A stretch of DNA of 64,000 bases from Prosapia bicincta (GCA_036971475.1 JBAIZL010000002.1:49737229-49801228); one strand, 5' to 3'; shown: positions 1 to 39,566, counted from the stretch's first letter. The notes: generated by a model from the letters alone, not told the origin. Numbers and translations: made by a program.

Positions 1-1529
1 GTTTTAGCGGTCCTGAAGACGTGACAGTTTCCATGACAACCGGGATTCTCAGGGTGGTCATGGGGTAGCAATTCGCTCTTTATTTACTCTTCAGTCTTCC
101 TGTAACACAGCCTTCTTCCAAATACATTTCTAACTTTAATACCACTATAATCTACAACACTGGGGAAAGTAAAACTGAATAAAAAAGATTTCGTGCATGC
201 AGGTAAGCGTATTAATTCATCATACTAAACGTTGCACACTAACACTCTAACTGCATCATGAGGGGGTTGCATTAACTTAATCGATACAGCTTAGTGACCC
301 AACCTCAAATTGCAATAAGTTGTGCATAAAACTGACGTTCTTGCATGGAAATTAAAAGTTACGGATCAATAGCGTGTTTACGGGATCCAGGTACTGTACT
401 AGGCTGCAATTAAACGGGTGCGTGTTCATACACTACGGTAATAAGTAGAAATTTGTGCGACGTTGGTTGAGCTTATCTGTAAGGCTAATGGCGTACGTGG
501 TCTATATGTAAATACTTGTTTATTGACTTTGCAAAATGTCGCCAAATATGTACAGATCTGACGTCAGTATGTTGTGACGCTTTTAACATTATGTCAGTTG
601 TTTGAGAAATTAATTTTAAATATTTTTCGGCGTAAAACCTTTAATATCGTCTTATTGGTAAATTTACTAACTTCTTTATTTGTTTGGCCATAAAACAATT
701 ATTGCCTTGCGACTAAGAAAACGTTTTCTTGACTTTTATAAAAATGTTTTATTAATATTACTTGAGTACTTAGTGCTAGAATATATTAGTATTTCTTGGT
801 ACTGTTATAAGCCAATCTTAGCTTTGTCAATATCTTCATATTAGACGAGTTTAGAGATGTTCCAAGAAATAATAATAATAATTTATAATAATAGTAATAA
901 TTTATAAATATCTGAGTTCTTGTCGTTCGTATTTTACGAATTAAATCATCTAGATATATTACCATAAATAACCAGTATCAGTTCTAAAACATTTTCCGCT
1001 CTAAGAATCACTCTACTAAAAACATTTTCCGCTCTAAGAATCACTCTACTAAAAACATTTTCACCTATAAAAGTCGTTCGCTTTAAATTTTATAATCCAC
1101 TTGTGAAGTTACATTTATCTAGGGCAGACTAGAAATTGGGAAATTATAGCAAGAAACTTGCCAAGTCAAACTTTACCCTACAATGTATTAACGGGAAACA
1201 CGGCATTGCGGCATGAGAATTTTGTTTTATTTTACAAACATCGGCTTATCTTTATTTTCCAAACAAGTTTTAAATAAAGCATTTACCTGACGAACACAGG
1301 TATCTAATCGTCACTGATAATAAAATCCATAAAAGATAAACTAATCCCATTTGACAATATCTGAACGTTGTGGCTCTAGATGTATCTTGAAAGCTTTTTT
1401 ATAACATTATTGATTATAATTATGTAGTGGGTTCATGGAATTACGTTAGGTCACGTTGTATTAGAAAAATGAAATTCGCTTAGATGTTTCCAGAACTTAA
1501 ATATACTCTTGTCTGTGACTCACGGCATT

Positions 1530-1640
1530 GAACAATGCACTGACCTAGTGCGAAACGCGTCTTCTGAAAAATATCAGTAAGTAGTAGTTTTTTTTTGCCA
1601 AGTTGATACCAAAAGTGTAATTTGAATATAGTTTTTTTTC
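1530..1640 (+). repeat. Single-arm copy of palindromic family shared with 55030-55235
   Basis: CCTAGTGCGAAACGCGTC followed by TGAAAAATATCAGTA and then GCCAAGT is shared with both arms of the inverted repeat near 55030-55235. Hairpin GCAC(1537-1540)/GTGC(1548-1551) is followed directly by GAAA 1552-1555 and CGCGTC; ACAAT lies directly before the hairpin. Fits the degenerate class of the window's hairpin-GAAA motif. Confidence 0.6.
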
Positions 1641-4547
1641 GGACTTATTCCAGGAATGATATTTATCAGATTGAAAGTTAATTTTGTCATTGTGAAAAAG
1701 TAGGCAATATGTGAACTAAAAATATGAAAAAATCAAATTGATTAGTTACAGTTGAATGTTAAAATAATTTTAGGGACATATCGTGATTGGTATTGAAAAG
1801 ATATTTACACATCAATCCATCATCAAGTAAACTAACTTTTGCCGTGTCTTCAAACGTTATCACTTACCTCACTTTAAACCCAACTATTTTTTATCACTTA
1901 GGGCCTACCTCACTTTAAACCCAACTATTGGGTGTCTGATAAATTCCAACTATTTCTGTATTTCTTTTCTTTACATGACTACACCTTTCTGGTCAAGATA
2001 CTATTTTACATTAGCCACAAAGAGTTTTCTAAAACCAGAACATGCGAAAATCGTTTTTGCTTCATCCGGCCGTACCTCTAATATCTACAAGGAGAAATTC
2101 ATGCAGTATAGTTTTGTTTTATTTTAAATATTTAATGCCAGTTAAGCATTTTAGTGTTACCAACTTAATACATAATGGCAATGTATTAACAGTTGGTTAA
2201 TTAATTATGTCAGGAGATGTCCTGTATATTAAAACTACTATCAGGCCTACATCTTAATATTTAAATTTTAAAAGGTTTAATATTTCTTTATATATTTCAG
2301 AAAAACAGTTTTTATCGATGGTTAAAAAACTACTAAAAGCATTAACTTTTAATTTACGTCCTATCTTTTTTACAATCTTTCTTAATAATTTTGTATTGCT
2401 ATTTTATAAAAATTACTGAAGTTTTCGTGTTTACAGATTTCATTAAATTTATAGCAAAAAAAGTAAGTAGGGTTCTAAAAAAAAAATTAATATATAAAGT
2501 AATGTTCAGTTTGTTTAAATTGCTAGTGTCATTAAGTCAAAGTCTTAAATGTGTGTATAATTAAAGATAGCCAAGTTTGGTAAACTTTAGATACGTTTTT
2601 GTGTTTGTTTAAATATTCCTATTTTCAGTTTAATGGGCGAAATTTTCGATTATTTACAAAATGAAATGCATGTATTGATTTAGAGTACATTAAACTGTTT
2701 AAAGAAATAATTGATAAATACACACGCGCGCGCGCACATGCACAATATATAGGCCTATTAGCCTTTTAGTTAAAGGTTATGACATTTCACCAGTCTATGT
2801 TTACAACGTTCGTTAAAAAACCGATGGCCTTCGTTATGGATTGACTGAAATCAATTAATTATATGAATAAGCTATATGATATCAGACGACCTTCCAGGCC
2901 AATGACGTAATTCTGTCTTTAACTGTAGCTTGTATTACTTCATTTGTACCCGGAAGAAGTACAGGTGTAAAAAGGTTTGACTAGAAATCTTGGCTGTTAG
3001 TAGATAAAAGTGTTTGCCATAAATAATTGATAACCAAATTCAAAAACAAAGGGAAAACTACCCTGATGAAAGTTTACCGAATGTAACATTTCCTGAAAAG
3101 TTTTCGTTATCTAAATATCAGAGATATACTTCTTTGTTATATAAAATAAACTTATACGATCTGATTACATATTTTGGTTTTTTTATTTTATGGTGATCAG
3201 TCACTGAATATAGTAGAAGTTGATTATGAGAGATATGATTGAAATAATGACACAAAAATCATGTTTTGGGATTTAACGAAGATGAAAAGCCGCATATCTG
3301 AAGCAGACTTACTCTCTCTTGTGATCTTTTGTGTCTACCCATTAAAGATAGTTACATCACGGGAGTGATTGATTGAGAATTAGTACTGGGAGCTGGGCCA
3401 CTTACCTATTTCTTATAATTTTATTATTTTTATAAGTGTTGAATGCTTAGCATGTATATTATCCAATTTATCAGTTCAGTCTTTCAAACTGACAATAATC
3501 TTTGTAAGTAGATTTCTGAGAGTATATTTAATTTCAAATGATGGAAGAAGGAATTTTCTAAAAGACATGATTTTCAAATATGTTGATGGACAATGGCAAT
3601 TAGCAGTGTATTATAAATAAAACATCCCTCTAAAAATAGAATATAAACACAGCAGGAACAAGGCGACATTATTTTAAATATAAAAATTATTTTAAAAAAA
3701 GGATGATTTCCTTACGGATTTCCTTATGAATTATTGTCAATTAATTAATTGCTGAATACTTTTAACAAGTTTTAAAACAATATGTAAAATGTTTCTGTAA
3801 GATTAAAAAACCTTCACTTATATTTCTTCACAAATAGCTTCATCAGAAGGTTACAACTGGATCCCTACAATTAAACTTGAAGAAAATTAGGGCTTCTTGA
3901 CATCTGGAAAATAAAAATATTTTTCATATGAAAAAAAAACAATGTTCTGTGGTGTAGGCCACTAGGTTACAGAATAAGTAGCCCACCTATACTTAAATGT
4001 AGCCATTGTTCTTCCTAATTAATTCTTTATGATAAAAATTTATGATTAAATACAGATTTTGTTGTTATCAGAGTGGATATTCAAATTTATTGTTTAGTGC
4101 AGCTAATCCTAGTGGATTTGATGCTTTGATGTGCCATATAATCTGATGAGATTTTGTACTTTAAATCTTAAATTGTATTAAAATACAGATTCAGGTTTAA
4201 AATACAAGACCTCATCAATGGTTTGAGAGATAAGAAATTAGTGAGTAGACGTAGTGCTTTATCATTAATCATTACAAAACATATTGATGATTCATTGTAA
4301 ATTTGCTATGAAATTCATTTGCAATTAACTACTTAAAGCATTTTTAATTTTCTGCTAAATTGGATTAATTTACTATTTTCTACCACCTGTTCTGGAGTAA
4401 TATCCTGTTAGTCACTGAAATGTACCAGAAAAATGTGAATTCATTAATGATTTATTTTGGAAATGTTGAAACTGAATTAAAATATCACATTTGTATGTGT
4501 CTTGATGGCTTGCCTGATTCAGGAATGGAAAATTGAGTTATTTTCAA

Positions 4548-4740
4548 AACACTTTTACATGTTTATAAACCTGCCTGTAGTAGCACTTACTTATGTTTGT
4601 TGAGGACGCCGTTTCGGGAGATGTGTCCCATTGTTAACTCAGACCGTAACACCTACTATAGGCAGGTTTATAAAAATGTAAAAGTCTTTAGTGATAACTA
4701 GTAGCTCACGTAAAGATGGAATCAACAAATATGAGTTATT
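4548..4740. repeat. Palindromic element, copy 1 of the 4548/38612/54184 family
   Basis: Arms around 4550-4586 and 4648-4686 (ATAAACCTGCCTGTAGTAG against its complement). Minus strand carries ACAAT, hairpin GGGA/TCCC (4616-4619 with 4626-4629), GAAA (4612-4615) and CGGCGTC. The flank GTGATAACTAGTAGCTCACG with AAAGATGGAATCAACAAATA recurs at 38660-38700 and, degenerate, at 54421-54460. Confidence 0.7.
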
Positions 4741-5321
4741 TTATTAAATTTATGTCTTGTGACTGTTCAAAACCAACAATTAGAAATCTTGAACAACAAA
4801 AAAAACTTATTGATTTGAAGTTATTTTTTAAATACAATATAATATTCTTCAGATTTAACTTGAATTTCTACTTTTTAACTATGTTAACTCTGACTCCATA
4901 TATTTGGTAGCCTGTAGTAAATGAATAGACAAAACTCGTTATATCTTTACCTGAGAGATTTGTATTGATTTTGTACTTCAATGAATAAGTAAGAATATGT
5001 TACTTTATATTAAGGTACAATGATCTATTAAGAATAAAAATGTGCACTGAAGTTCAATAGTAGGCTATGCATAAAACAAAATATCAAGTAGATAATTATT
5101 TAGAGTAACCTAACCTAATCTTTCAAGTACATGTTATCTTAACTTAAGATGTACATGTTTTTTTACAGTTACAAACTGGTGGATTCAATCAAAACATCTC
5201 CATAAAAATATGAATTTCCAATTAAAACTAGATATTTTGCAGTATGGTTGAATATGCTTAATTTTAGTTCAAACCACCAAGTTTATCAAATGTTTTTTAA
5301 AGATTCTTACAATAAATATAT

Positions 5322-5736
5322 AAATTACACTTTTGCTATTACTTGCAACCAGACATTTGTTAACTAAAAGTTGTTAATTGTTAACTTACACTTGGAGGAA
5401 ACGTTTTTGTCTTACGACTTCTTCAACCTCGTATTTTTGCCGCTAGGAATGCTGCTGTTGTGCTTCCTCGGTACCATTTTTGAAAGTTAGAAGTGATGTG
5501 ATCAAAAAGTATGTGTGATCTGTGTCGTGTTTGTTCATTTAAGATGTTATTTTTATGTGTGTTTTCAATCATATCACTAACTTTCAAAAAAAAATGATAC
5601 CGAGGAAGCACAACAGCAGCATTCCTAGCAGCAAAAATACGATGCTGAAGAAGTCGTAAGACGAAAATGTTTACTCCAAGTGTAAGTTAACAATTAACAA
5701 ATGTCTGGTCGCAAGCAATAGCAAAAGTGTAATTTA
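5322..5736. repeat. Long inverted repeat with hammerhead-like hairpins
   Basis: Arms about 5322-5512 and 5568-5736, imperfect but clearly complementary. The right arm carries CTGAAGA (5645-5651), A, hairpin GTC-GTAA-GAC (5653-5662) and GAAA (5663-5666). The left arm on the minus strand has the same unit with TTGAAGA and AAAA, i.e. two core changes. Confidence 0.8.
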
Positions 5737-5884
5737 CAACCAGCTCGTCATGAACAGCAACAAGATTTCGATGTTTAATAAATATATTACGCAAATACTT
5801 TAACAATAATAAAAGGATGAAACCTAAAACTTTAGTTTAATAAATTTCACTTTTCTAATTAATGTTTTTGTATATGTTTTGTAG

Positions 5885-31227
<25,343 letters not shown>

Positions 31228-32600
31228 GAACAATCTAGAAGTTTGTAAATAGACTGAACAATTTCTGATCTCATTATTGTCAAGTTGAACATTGAAAAAA
31301 ATCAACGGTGAGAAGTGAAAGTGTGATAATACCAAGATTAGGTATACTTAGCAAGGTTAGATGTACCACAGTTAGGTATAATACCGAGGTTAGATATACA
31401 TTTGGTTTAGCTAGTTATGTGGTAAGATATACATACCATGGCTAATTATATACATACCAAGGAAAAATATTGAGTATGTATTAGGTCCTTTAAAAGTGTT
31501 TTTGTTTTGAGCCCGAATGTTACCACCAACTCTTTAGTTAATTATACCTTATAAAGTGGTTTCTCAGACAACAAATATTTCATAAATAAGGGAAGACTGA
31601 AACGGAAGAGAATTGAGCAGATATCATTTTTTTTATCCTTGTCATAATCATTTAGTCATTTTTACTACCAGTCCTAGAACATTTAGTATTAAGGTTCATT
31701 ATTTTCCTAAAGAAAATTAGCTTTTTTAACTATTAATTTATTAATTTTAAATAAAGCTTTTAGTGATATTCTGTGTTAAGTTAGTATAATTATTTGACTG
31801 AATTTTCAATCAGTACTCTCTTTCACCGAATCCACATAGAGTATTTTGTAATTTTAATTTTTGTTCGGTTTTACTTATTTTATTTCAAAGAAAATAACTT
31901 GCCACAATACTGATAGTACCAAGTAGGAAAATATATTTCTTTTTGCTAATAGTAAATTTATAAATGTATTAATTATTACTAGAATTAATTATTAAAAATG
32001 AACAATAAATAAAAAAAACCAAGCGATTGTTTGGATCAAAATGCTCAATCAGGGTTCCATATTGTTAACTGTTTCAGATTTTGTGATTGATAGAGTTGAA
32101 AAATGTTTGGTGAATGTTAATTGAGAAAACAATTATGTTAACAAAAAAATTTCATACTTTTGAAATGTTTTTTAAAGTAATTATTATTTGCAATTTCCTT
32201 AGTTCCTAAAGATCACTTAGGTTTTGTACATAAATTTTAATTCTTTTTCTGTAAATAAATGTAATATCTTCCCAAACATTTTTCTGTTTTACCATAAATA
32301 TTGTTTACATTGAATTGATAATTTTATTAACAGTTAAACAAAATTTAAAGCCCCAAAACATTAAAATTTTTGAAATAGTAAGAGTTGTAAATGTTTTAAA
32401 TTTGTAGTTTTAATAACTCATTCTCAGCTATTCTTTTTTTTTGTTTTGTAGTATTTAATGTTTTTTAAACTTTTTATTGTACATTTTAAAAATATTTTTT
32501 ATAGTTTACTGTTACTTTTCCAGTTTTAAGTCTTTGTAGTAATCATTCATTCTGTCCATATGTTTAATGTTCCAAATAAACAAATCAATTAATTGCATGT
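31228..32600 (+). promoter_or_regulatory. DYRK 3' UTR with poly(A) signal at 32575-32580
   Basis: AT-rich stretch after the DYRK stop. AATAAA at 32575-32580 is followed at about 32597 by a GT/T-rich stretch (TGTGTGTTTTTATTG), the usual downstream element, making this the best candidate cleavage region. An earlier AATAAA lies near 32255. From 31330 to 31465 a degenerate repeat of GGTTAGATATAC-like units occurs. Confidence 0.6.
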
Positions 32601-33259
32601 GTGTTTTTATTGCGTAACTCCTAAAGGAAGTGTTCGTTTTGATGACGTAAATGTTGTTACATGATGTCATACAAAACCTGGATATGTCTCCTTCTAAGAT
32701 AGGTCAATTTCAGATGTTGCATTAGCCACTTTGTACTACTACAGTGGCTGCAGTTAGCTAAGGAGTTATGACGACTGCCTCATCAAGTAGTCTGATTGTA
32801 TTGTTCACCATGATTGGAAAGGTTTCCAGCAGTTTTAAAAGTGTGGTTGGTCCTAACTTAAGTTAATGTAAGAACACTCTTACTCTTATAATTCAAAATA
32901 GAAACAATATGTAAAGAAATCATGTCAAGGGAAATATCTAAGTACTGTACTTAGAAATTGTTCTATAATTTATATTACCAGATAAGTAATTTTTTTTAAT
33001 GATAATTTATTTACAATTAATATCTATTCCATAATTGAAAATAAAATAGTTACTTTTTATTACTTTTGATCTGTTGTACTTGAGCCTACTTTTTACCAAG
33101 GTAAAAAGCGGTTGCTGCCACTTGAGAAATCGGTGACCCTTCATTTCGAAATAAAGCCTTTAGTATTTCCAAATTCAAAACCCACCTTTAAGAAATCAAG
33201 TTTCTTGATACAACAAAAAAAAAACGGGTATTTATTCTTTGAGAAAGTATTGCTAAGCA

Positions 33260-34351
33260 TATTATGACCATTTTAGTAAATAGTATAACTTCTCAATTCT
33301 GAAGGATTGCAATCAGGGGGGAGGGCCTTAATTATTTTGGTGGTATAACAATCATTGAAAGATATGATGTTGTGACTAGCAGCGTGTTGAGCGGATGGCC
33401 TGTCTATGTTCATGGTTCCAACGTCATGTCTGTGACCATTCATTCTGATGCTCAGACCATCCGTGATAAGGCCTATGTACTGTGCTGGGCAAAATTTACA
33501 TTGCAACTGGTATATTACATTTCTGGATGTACAAGTATGATGACCCTGAATCTTGAAGTCCACATTGGTTGCTAGGCTATGGAAACAATTTGTTGGGATG
33601 TGTATTGGACATGTCTTGCATCTAGGTCTATTGCACGGAAAGGAGCCATGAGGAAGTTTAGGCGGTTTTTCAGTACTTGGATCTGGTAATTTTGGATGTA
33701 CTAAAATATTTTTCAAATTAAAAGGTTGTCTGAACCAAATATGTGGTGGATTTGAGAAAAGATCTTTGGTGTGGGTGGAAGCTTGAAGCCATCCTTTAAT
33801 AGTTTGTTCAGCTTCGTTAGGCCTGGATGGTAATCTGTAACTAAAGACAGTTTGTTGTCTTCCATAGGTGGTCTGGGTTCATCAGATGATTGAGCTAAGC
33901 GGATTTGATCCTCAACAAGTTGTTTAGGATATCCTCTTTTTTGGAAAGCTAGTTAGGTCTTTCTATTAAAGTCATCCAATGCTATATCGTTGGAACAAAT
34001 TCTCTTGCCCCTGATTGCCTGACTGTATGGTTGCCATTCATAGGGTGGTTGCTATTGAAATGTAGGTATTGTAGATGGTTTGTCGGTTTGATGTGGACAC
34101 CTGTATAGATATTCCCATCTCTGATTGTTACATCTACATCTAAGAAGGTGATTGTTGCTGTAGATTTCTCCCAAGTGAATTGGAAGTGTAGAGAATAGTG
34201 ATAAGCCCTTCAAAAAACTTTCCACTGTTGAGATTCCCTGTGTCCAAATTACGAAGGTATCGTCTATATATCTGTACCAACATAATGGTTGGTGTGTTCG
34301 AGTTTTTAGGAATTCTGCTTCGATATTACCCATGTACAGGTTTGGTTTTCA
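33260..34351 (-). mobile_element. Penelope-like element family 3, 5'-truncated inverted copy
   Basis: Minus-strand coding with frameshifts. From the junction: NLYMGNIEAEFLKT and CWYRYIDDTFVIW (RT motif C, about 34260), linker GYPKQLVEDQIRLAQSSDE and KLSLVTDYHPGL, then a frame 33716-33273 with PHGSFPCNRPRCKTCPIHI (Cys-rich linker typical of these elements) and the GIY-YIG domain VIYQLQCKFCPAQYIGLITD. Family differs from 1 and 2. Near-complete 3' half; 3' boundary not located. Confidence 0.88.
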
Positions 34352-34850
34352 AATTTTGAAATTTCGGAAGGATCTATAAAATTACTGTGCAATGAAAGCC
34401 CCTCTACTTCTCAATTTTTCATACTACCAAAGATCCATAAAAATATCGTACCTCCACCTGGTAGGCCAATAATCGCTGGTTGTAATTCGGTCACAGAAAG
34501 AATCTCAGCTTTTCTGGATTCGTATATTCAACCTTTGGTGAAAAACCTTCCATCATACATTCAGGATACGAATCATTTCATAGACCGGCTGTCTCAAATA
34601 CACCTGTACCTCTACCTCATGAAACAATTTTGGTCACCATAGAAGTTACCTCTCTTTATACAAACATCCCTCATGCACATGGTCTATCAGCTCTTGAAAA
34701 TTTCCTCAACTTAAATTTTGTTTTAGTTATATTGCCTAAAGTTGATGACTTGATGATTAAAACATATTTTAAGAATAAATTATTGATTGAGTTTGTGTTT
34801 TTTTTATTAATTAATCATTTCGAAGATGTTTATATAATTTTTAGCTCTTA
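34352..34850 (+). mobile_element. Penelope-like element family 3, head-to-head partner fragment
   Basis: Plus frame starts right at the junction: FEISEGSIKLL, FILPKIHKN, PPPGRPIIAGCNS, RISAFLDSYIQPLVKNLPSY, then after one frameshift LVTIEVTSLYTNIPHAHGLS (RT motif A) and LENFL. Ends in AT-rich sequence before motif B. Together with the minus copy it is an inverted pair, as in family 1. Confidence 0.85.
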
Positions 34851-34959
34851 AACTTTGTAGTCTATTACTTTAGGTGAAACTTAATTTATCACTTTTACAT
34901 TAGTTAATCACTATCCATACTTTATTTATTTTGTAAATTTGTAAAAACTTCCTGAGACA

Positions 34960-35000
34960 TAACGTTTTTGATCGCTCCATGGCGATCTTCATCAGTGTCC
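34960..35000 (-). repeat. Degenerate hammerhead-like hairpin
   Basis: Minus strand: CTGATGA (34995-34989), A, 6-bp stem GATCGC/GCGATC round CATGGA (34987-34970), then AAAA instead of GAAA (34969-34966) and ACGTT. Just right of the family 3 Penelope fragment; which element it belongs to is unclear. Confidence 0.6.
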
Positions 35001-38000
35001 GGATAGTTCGAGTAGTCATAAAGTAATGTAAAAGTTATTAAATTTTTAGTTTGTTGTTAAAACCCAAAATTTGGATGTTAGGTGTTCAAAATCTTTTTTT
35101 TACTATATTTCAAATGACTATGTGATAAACGACAAACCTAGCAAAACATGTTTGAGTTTTATCTCTCCCCTACATCTTAATGTTGAAACATTTTCTTCAT
35201 GTATGTTGTGGAATTAGAGGAACATTACATGAATGGTAGAGGAAATTGTAAAAATTCCAAGTACCCAAATATATATAGCAGAGTGTCTGTAGTGCATGCT
35301 ACTTTTGGAGGTGTAGAAATGTAATATATCAGTCATTCCTTAAAGCTGTATATGTTAGCTGCATTGTTATGCATCTCAAGTAAATCTAGTGATGGACAAA
35401 ATTGTAACTATAATAGAAACGTTTATAGATTCTCTTTGTAAGTTGCAAGAAATCTATACATTTTTATTGCAAATCCCTTAACACGTTTGTAACAATTATT
35501 AAAGGGAATTCTTATAGGGTACCAATATCTTAATGAAACTTTTTGTCCAGTAGTGACAACAATCATATGTTTAACCATAAAATGGAGATTATTAATAAAA
35601 ACAAATTATGTAAATATTCCCAGACATTCAATCAGATTTCAGGAAATAAGAAGATTCTTTTTAATTATGGATTCAATTTTTGTCTGTTATTTTTTTAGTA
35701 AAGTTATGGTATTTATAGACATTTTATGTGTCAACTTCTGAGAAGAGTTATCAACCCTATATCTACTTAAAATATGGTTTCCACAGTTGAAGAAAATGGC
35801 AAGAGAGAGTAAGATTTAATGTTGATTCACTTTCAGAAAAACTAGTGGAACAGAAAAAAAAAATACTGGAGAAGAGAGGCTAAGGACATTTTTGATATAA
35901 TAACATACGAGTATAAGGCTTTGCTCTATATACTTTCCCATATTTTAGCATCATATCTGTTTTATCAAAAAAAATTTATCAATTTCATTTTCAAAAATTT
36001 GTTTATCACTGGCTGCCGAAGCAGGAGGTATTATTAAATTTTTATGCAGATGATTCTACAAATTTCATCACCTTCATATTCTGACCCTAACTACAAACAA
36101 AAATTATTACAACTCCTCACTGATTGCGCCTGATGTAATCACTTCTCTGCATTTTAGTACATGCAGAGAAGTGTATATAAGTTGTACTGGCAAATATATT
36201 GTGATTTTGCAAACGTGTTTACGTGTGTGTGTGCTTATATAGCAATCAATTCAAAAAAATTGTAATACTCCTGTAATTTTAATTTGAAATCTGTAAAATC
36301 TATTATTTCCTTTTACTTTATAATGCAATTGTTAGAAGAAAGAATATCTTTTGCCTAATCCATTTAAATCTATGGGAAATAGAAGAAGAAAGGAAGGTGT
36401 TTATATAGCTGTTATTGACAAAAGTTTGTAACATGTTTTATTTTTGGTAGCTTTAATTCTTTATGTTTAAAGCTGATTTCAAATATTGCAGTTTATAGTT
36501 ACATATTTAGAAGATGACCTGCAAAGTCTTATTAAATTGAAATGCAAGGGTTATGTGTGCTCGTTAAATAATTGCTCTCTTAAATTTTCAATTAAAACAA
36601 ATCAAACATATTTTATTAACCCCAAAAAAATAGAAATTACAAACCAAATATACATATTACAGAAACATTGCATTAGTTACTGATTTTTGAATATTTGACA
36701 ATTTACTTATTTATACGGAAATTTACATATTAATAAATCAATGGCTGAAATGACTCTGTTTTTGAGTTTGCTTGCTTGCTCTTTTCATAATTAATTCTTA
36801 CAATTTAAAATGAAAACAAATGCACCAAATGATGCATAAATTACATTTAAATACGCATAGAAAAATTTAAAATTTATTAATTTTGTACTAAACTGTTTAA
36901 GCATTTAAATTTTGTGATTGTTCACCAAAGTTTGAATTTGTTCACTTAGCTGTTTTACGAATGGTGTAGCCACGCATTGCTCTTTTCAAGACATCCTCAT
37001 TGTACTCGCTCGCTCATGATTTTTGAAATTGGTTCATTAACTCCGCGTTCCTTCTACTAAAAACAAATAAAGGTTAGTAATTATTACACCTTTTAAAAAT
37101 AAAATGAAACTTCCAGACTTCCGTTGCCTTTTACATCCTGATTACAAGAGATTAAATATGACTGTTACATTAAAAAATTAAAATAAAACATTTCCTCGCT
37201 CCTCGTTCTTCAAGACATGCGCTTGCGCTTACATCTTTTTTACGAGAGAGTTTAATTATCACTAGCAAGCAAGCATCCTAATTACCACGCATCTGCTCTG
37301 CACATATACTTTAATTTTAGTTTCAAACTATTCCAACAGAGGCCACTACCAACCAGAGATTTGATTTATTTCTAACAAATCACAATTTTTTGATCTAGTT
37401 CCATTATTATTACATTTTGAATACATTCTCGTTCGTTTACTGAAATTTCCTTTTTTAATATGTAACACCATCTAAAATGTGTTACAAGTTTGCAAATTAT
37501 ACTTAGCTGAACCCTAATTTCTGATCATAGCAAATTATCAGGCTATTTACATAACCTTGGTTTAAGTTATTCACCCATTGTAATTGTAATTAGGAGCATT
37601 GTGTCTCATGAGAAATGATTTGATCATCACCTTGCTCTATGTCACTTTACTGTTTTAACAAATCCTGTTTGATTGAACTTTTTTTTAAGTGCTCTAAAAA
37701 TAAAAAATTAGGTGAGTTTTTAGTTCTTAGATTTAATTTAAAATAATGTGTTATTAAATGTTGATATTTAATCATTAATTTGAATATAGAACTATCTTCA
37801 TAAATTTTCAAAAAATATTATATTGGATTAGAGCTTCACTATATTACACAATCAAAATATCAGAAGTTCTAATAGTCGGTGCATGGTTTTACAATTACAA
37901 TAATATAAAACAAATAAATTTGAAATTTTTCACTACAAATATAAATAGATGTTTTTAAATCAATTACAAACATATTTTATACTTACAATTTTACTATATT

Positions 38001-38600
38001 ACTCTGTAAATATAATTTAAGGAGAGGACAAGTGACAAGAACTTAAATTTATAGTAAGTAAAATTAGACAGTTACCCAATGGGTGATTTTTTTAAAGTTT
38101 ATATTTACTTGTAAAATAGATATTTGATAGAAAAGTAGTAATGTTTTTGTGACTTAAAAACAAGTGATATATGGTCTATAAAAACTAGGCTTGTTATTTG
38201 CTAATAAATGTGGAACAAATGTTTTTCATTATTTCCACAATTTATTAAAACAATTTTTGGTTCGCCAATTTGAAAGTTTAGCCCTCAGTTGTTATTATAG
38301 ATTCAAGCCTCTTTAGTCCCATAGTCTGAATCTCGTAGAAGTTTTTAATCTTATGATTTTACAAATTTTATATGTAAATTTAAATAGCAACAATGTAGAA
38401 TTATTTAAGGTCAAGCTTCATATGTATGTTTTGATATCAGTCCTTTATCAGAACCAAGTTCAGGTTTGATATAAATAACAACTATGAAGAAATATTAAGT
38501 TCATGCATGATGTGTAAAATACATGTTTTACAATTTTCCACACCAAACTAACATACCGTATGACTATAAAAAAACAACAATGCTAAATTTATATTTTATT
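35001..38600. other. Intergenic AT-rich DNA, no gene recognised
   Basis: Only short low-complexity frames. A 13-bp perfect inverted repeat CACTTCTCTGCAT / ATGCAGAGAAGTG with an 8-base loop lies at 36140-36173, possibly a small hairpin or MITE remnant. Confidence 0.5.
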
Positions 38601-38611
38601 ACTAAACACTT

Positions 38612-38716
38612 TTAAATGTTTATAAACTTGCCTATAGTAGCACTTACTTTAAAAGTTTTTAGTGATAACTAGTAGCTTACGTGAAGATGGAATCAACAAA
38701 TATTATACTTTATTAT
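38612..38716. repeat. Copy 2 of the 4548/38612/54184 repeat family
   Basis: AAACACTTTTAAATGTTTAT, TGCCTATAGTAGCACTTAC and GTGATAACTAGTAGCTTACG with GATGGAATCAACAAATAT match 4548-4735, but the central hairpin and second arm are missing, as if deleted between short repeats. Confidence 0.75.
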
Positions 38717-39566
38717 TTAATTTGAAACATATAATTAAAAATAACCACCAATACCAATCTACAATGTTGATAGTCTTTAAATAACAATGAAGAAATAATT
38801 ATTATCATGCCAGATATATTTTTTTTAACATTCTGATAGTTATCATGGACATACATAGCAAAAATATAAATTTGTAAAATTTTGTTCATCTTGAATTTGT
38901 TAATGACATTTATTAATGTCAAACTAAATTATGGATATAGATAACATAAATGAGACATTTTTTATTTCAAGCCTTATGAGTTTTACTGTTACAATAAATT
39001 CATTAATAATACACTGTTTTAAAAATTAGTTTTACATTTATTAGTACCACACTAATGACCGATAATGATGATAGCAATGTAAACATTGAAAATCAAGAAA
39101 CCTTTAATGTCAAACATTAAATAGACCTATTTGTTTTAAAATCAGTATTATTGTTACTAAACTAAATTATTTATATACAATAAAAGCCTGAAGACTAGGA
39201 AATCTTAAAATTTTTCACCTAAAATTTAATAACTCTTAATTCATATAAAAAAAAGCCCTAAGCCTGAACTCTTCTGTTCATATCAAGGTTTTGCCATCAT
39301 GTACTTGGTAAATTTCAAGTTTAAACTAAATATTTGATAAATGTTGAATACGGTAAATTCTACCTAACCTAATTAAACCTTTCTATCCTAACCTAACCTG
39401 AACATTAATTGATTTGTCATCAGTGACTTATTGGATTCACTTATTGTTACGAAGAAAAAAGATTAAAAAATACTCATTATCTTTTTCAAAAACCAACACT
39501 TACCAAACCCCGAACATCACTGGTAGAGTCTAGTATCTCCCAAACTCTATTATTCGGAGGAGACCA

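Larger units (their letters stand above)
1..5884. other. 5' flank or intron of DYRK; repeats, no exon recognised
   Basis: No convincing host exon found. Holds two copies plus a partial third of a 33-bp repeat (986-1061, AAAACATTTTCCGCTCTAAG start), a 22-bp direct repeat (CCTCACTTTAAACCCAACTA at about 1867 and 1908), a short CG-rich CA tract near 2722, a fragment of a dispersed palindromic family at 1530-1640, another at 4548-4740, and a long inverted repeat at 5322-5736. Confidence 0.5.

Noticed and set aside
3060..3110. CTGATGA at 3063 followed by a GAA-containing stretch
   Set aside because: The possible stem has mismatches and no GAAA follows in position.
3840..3900. CTGATGA on the minus strand near 3858
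   Set aside because: No hairpin followed by GAAA can be drawn; the nearby GAAGAAA does not fit the spacing.
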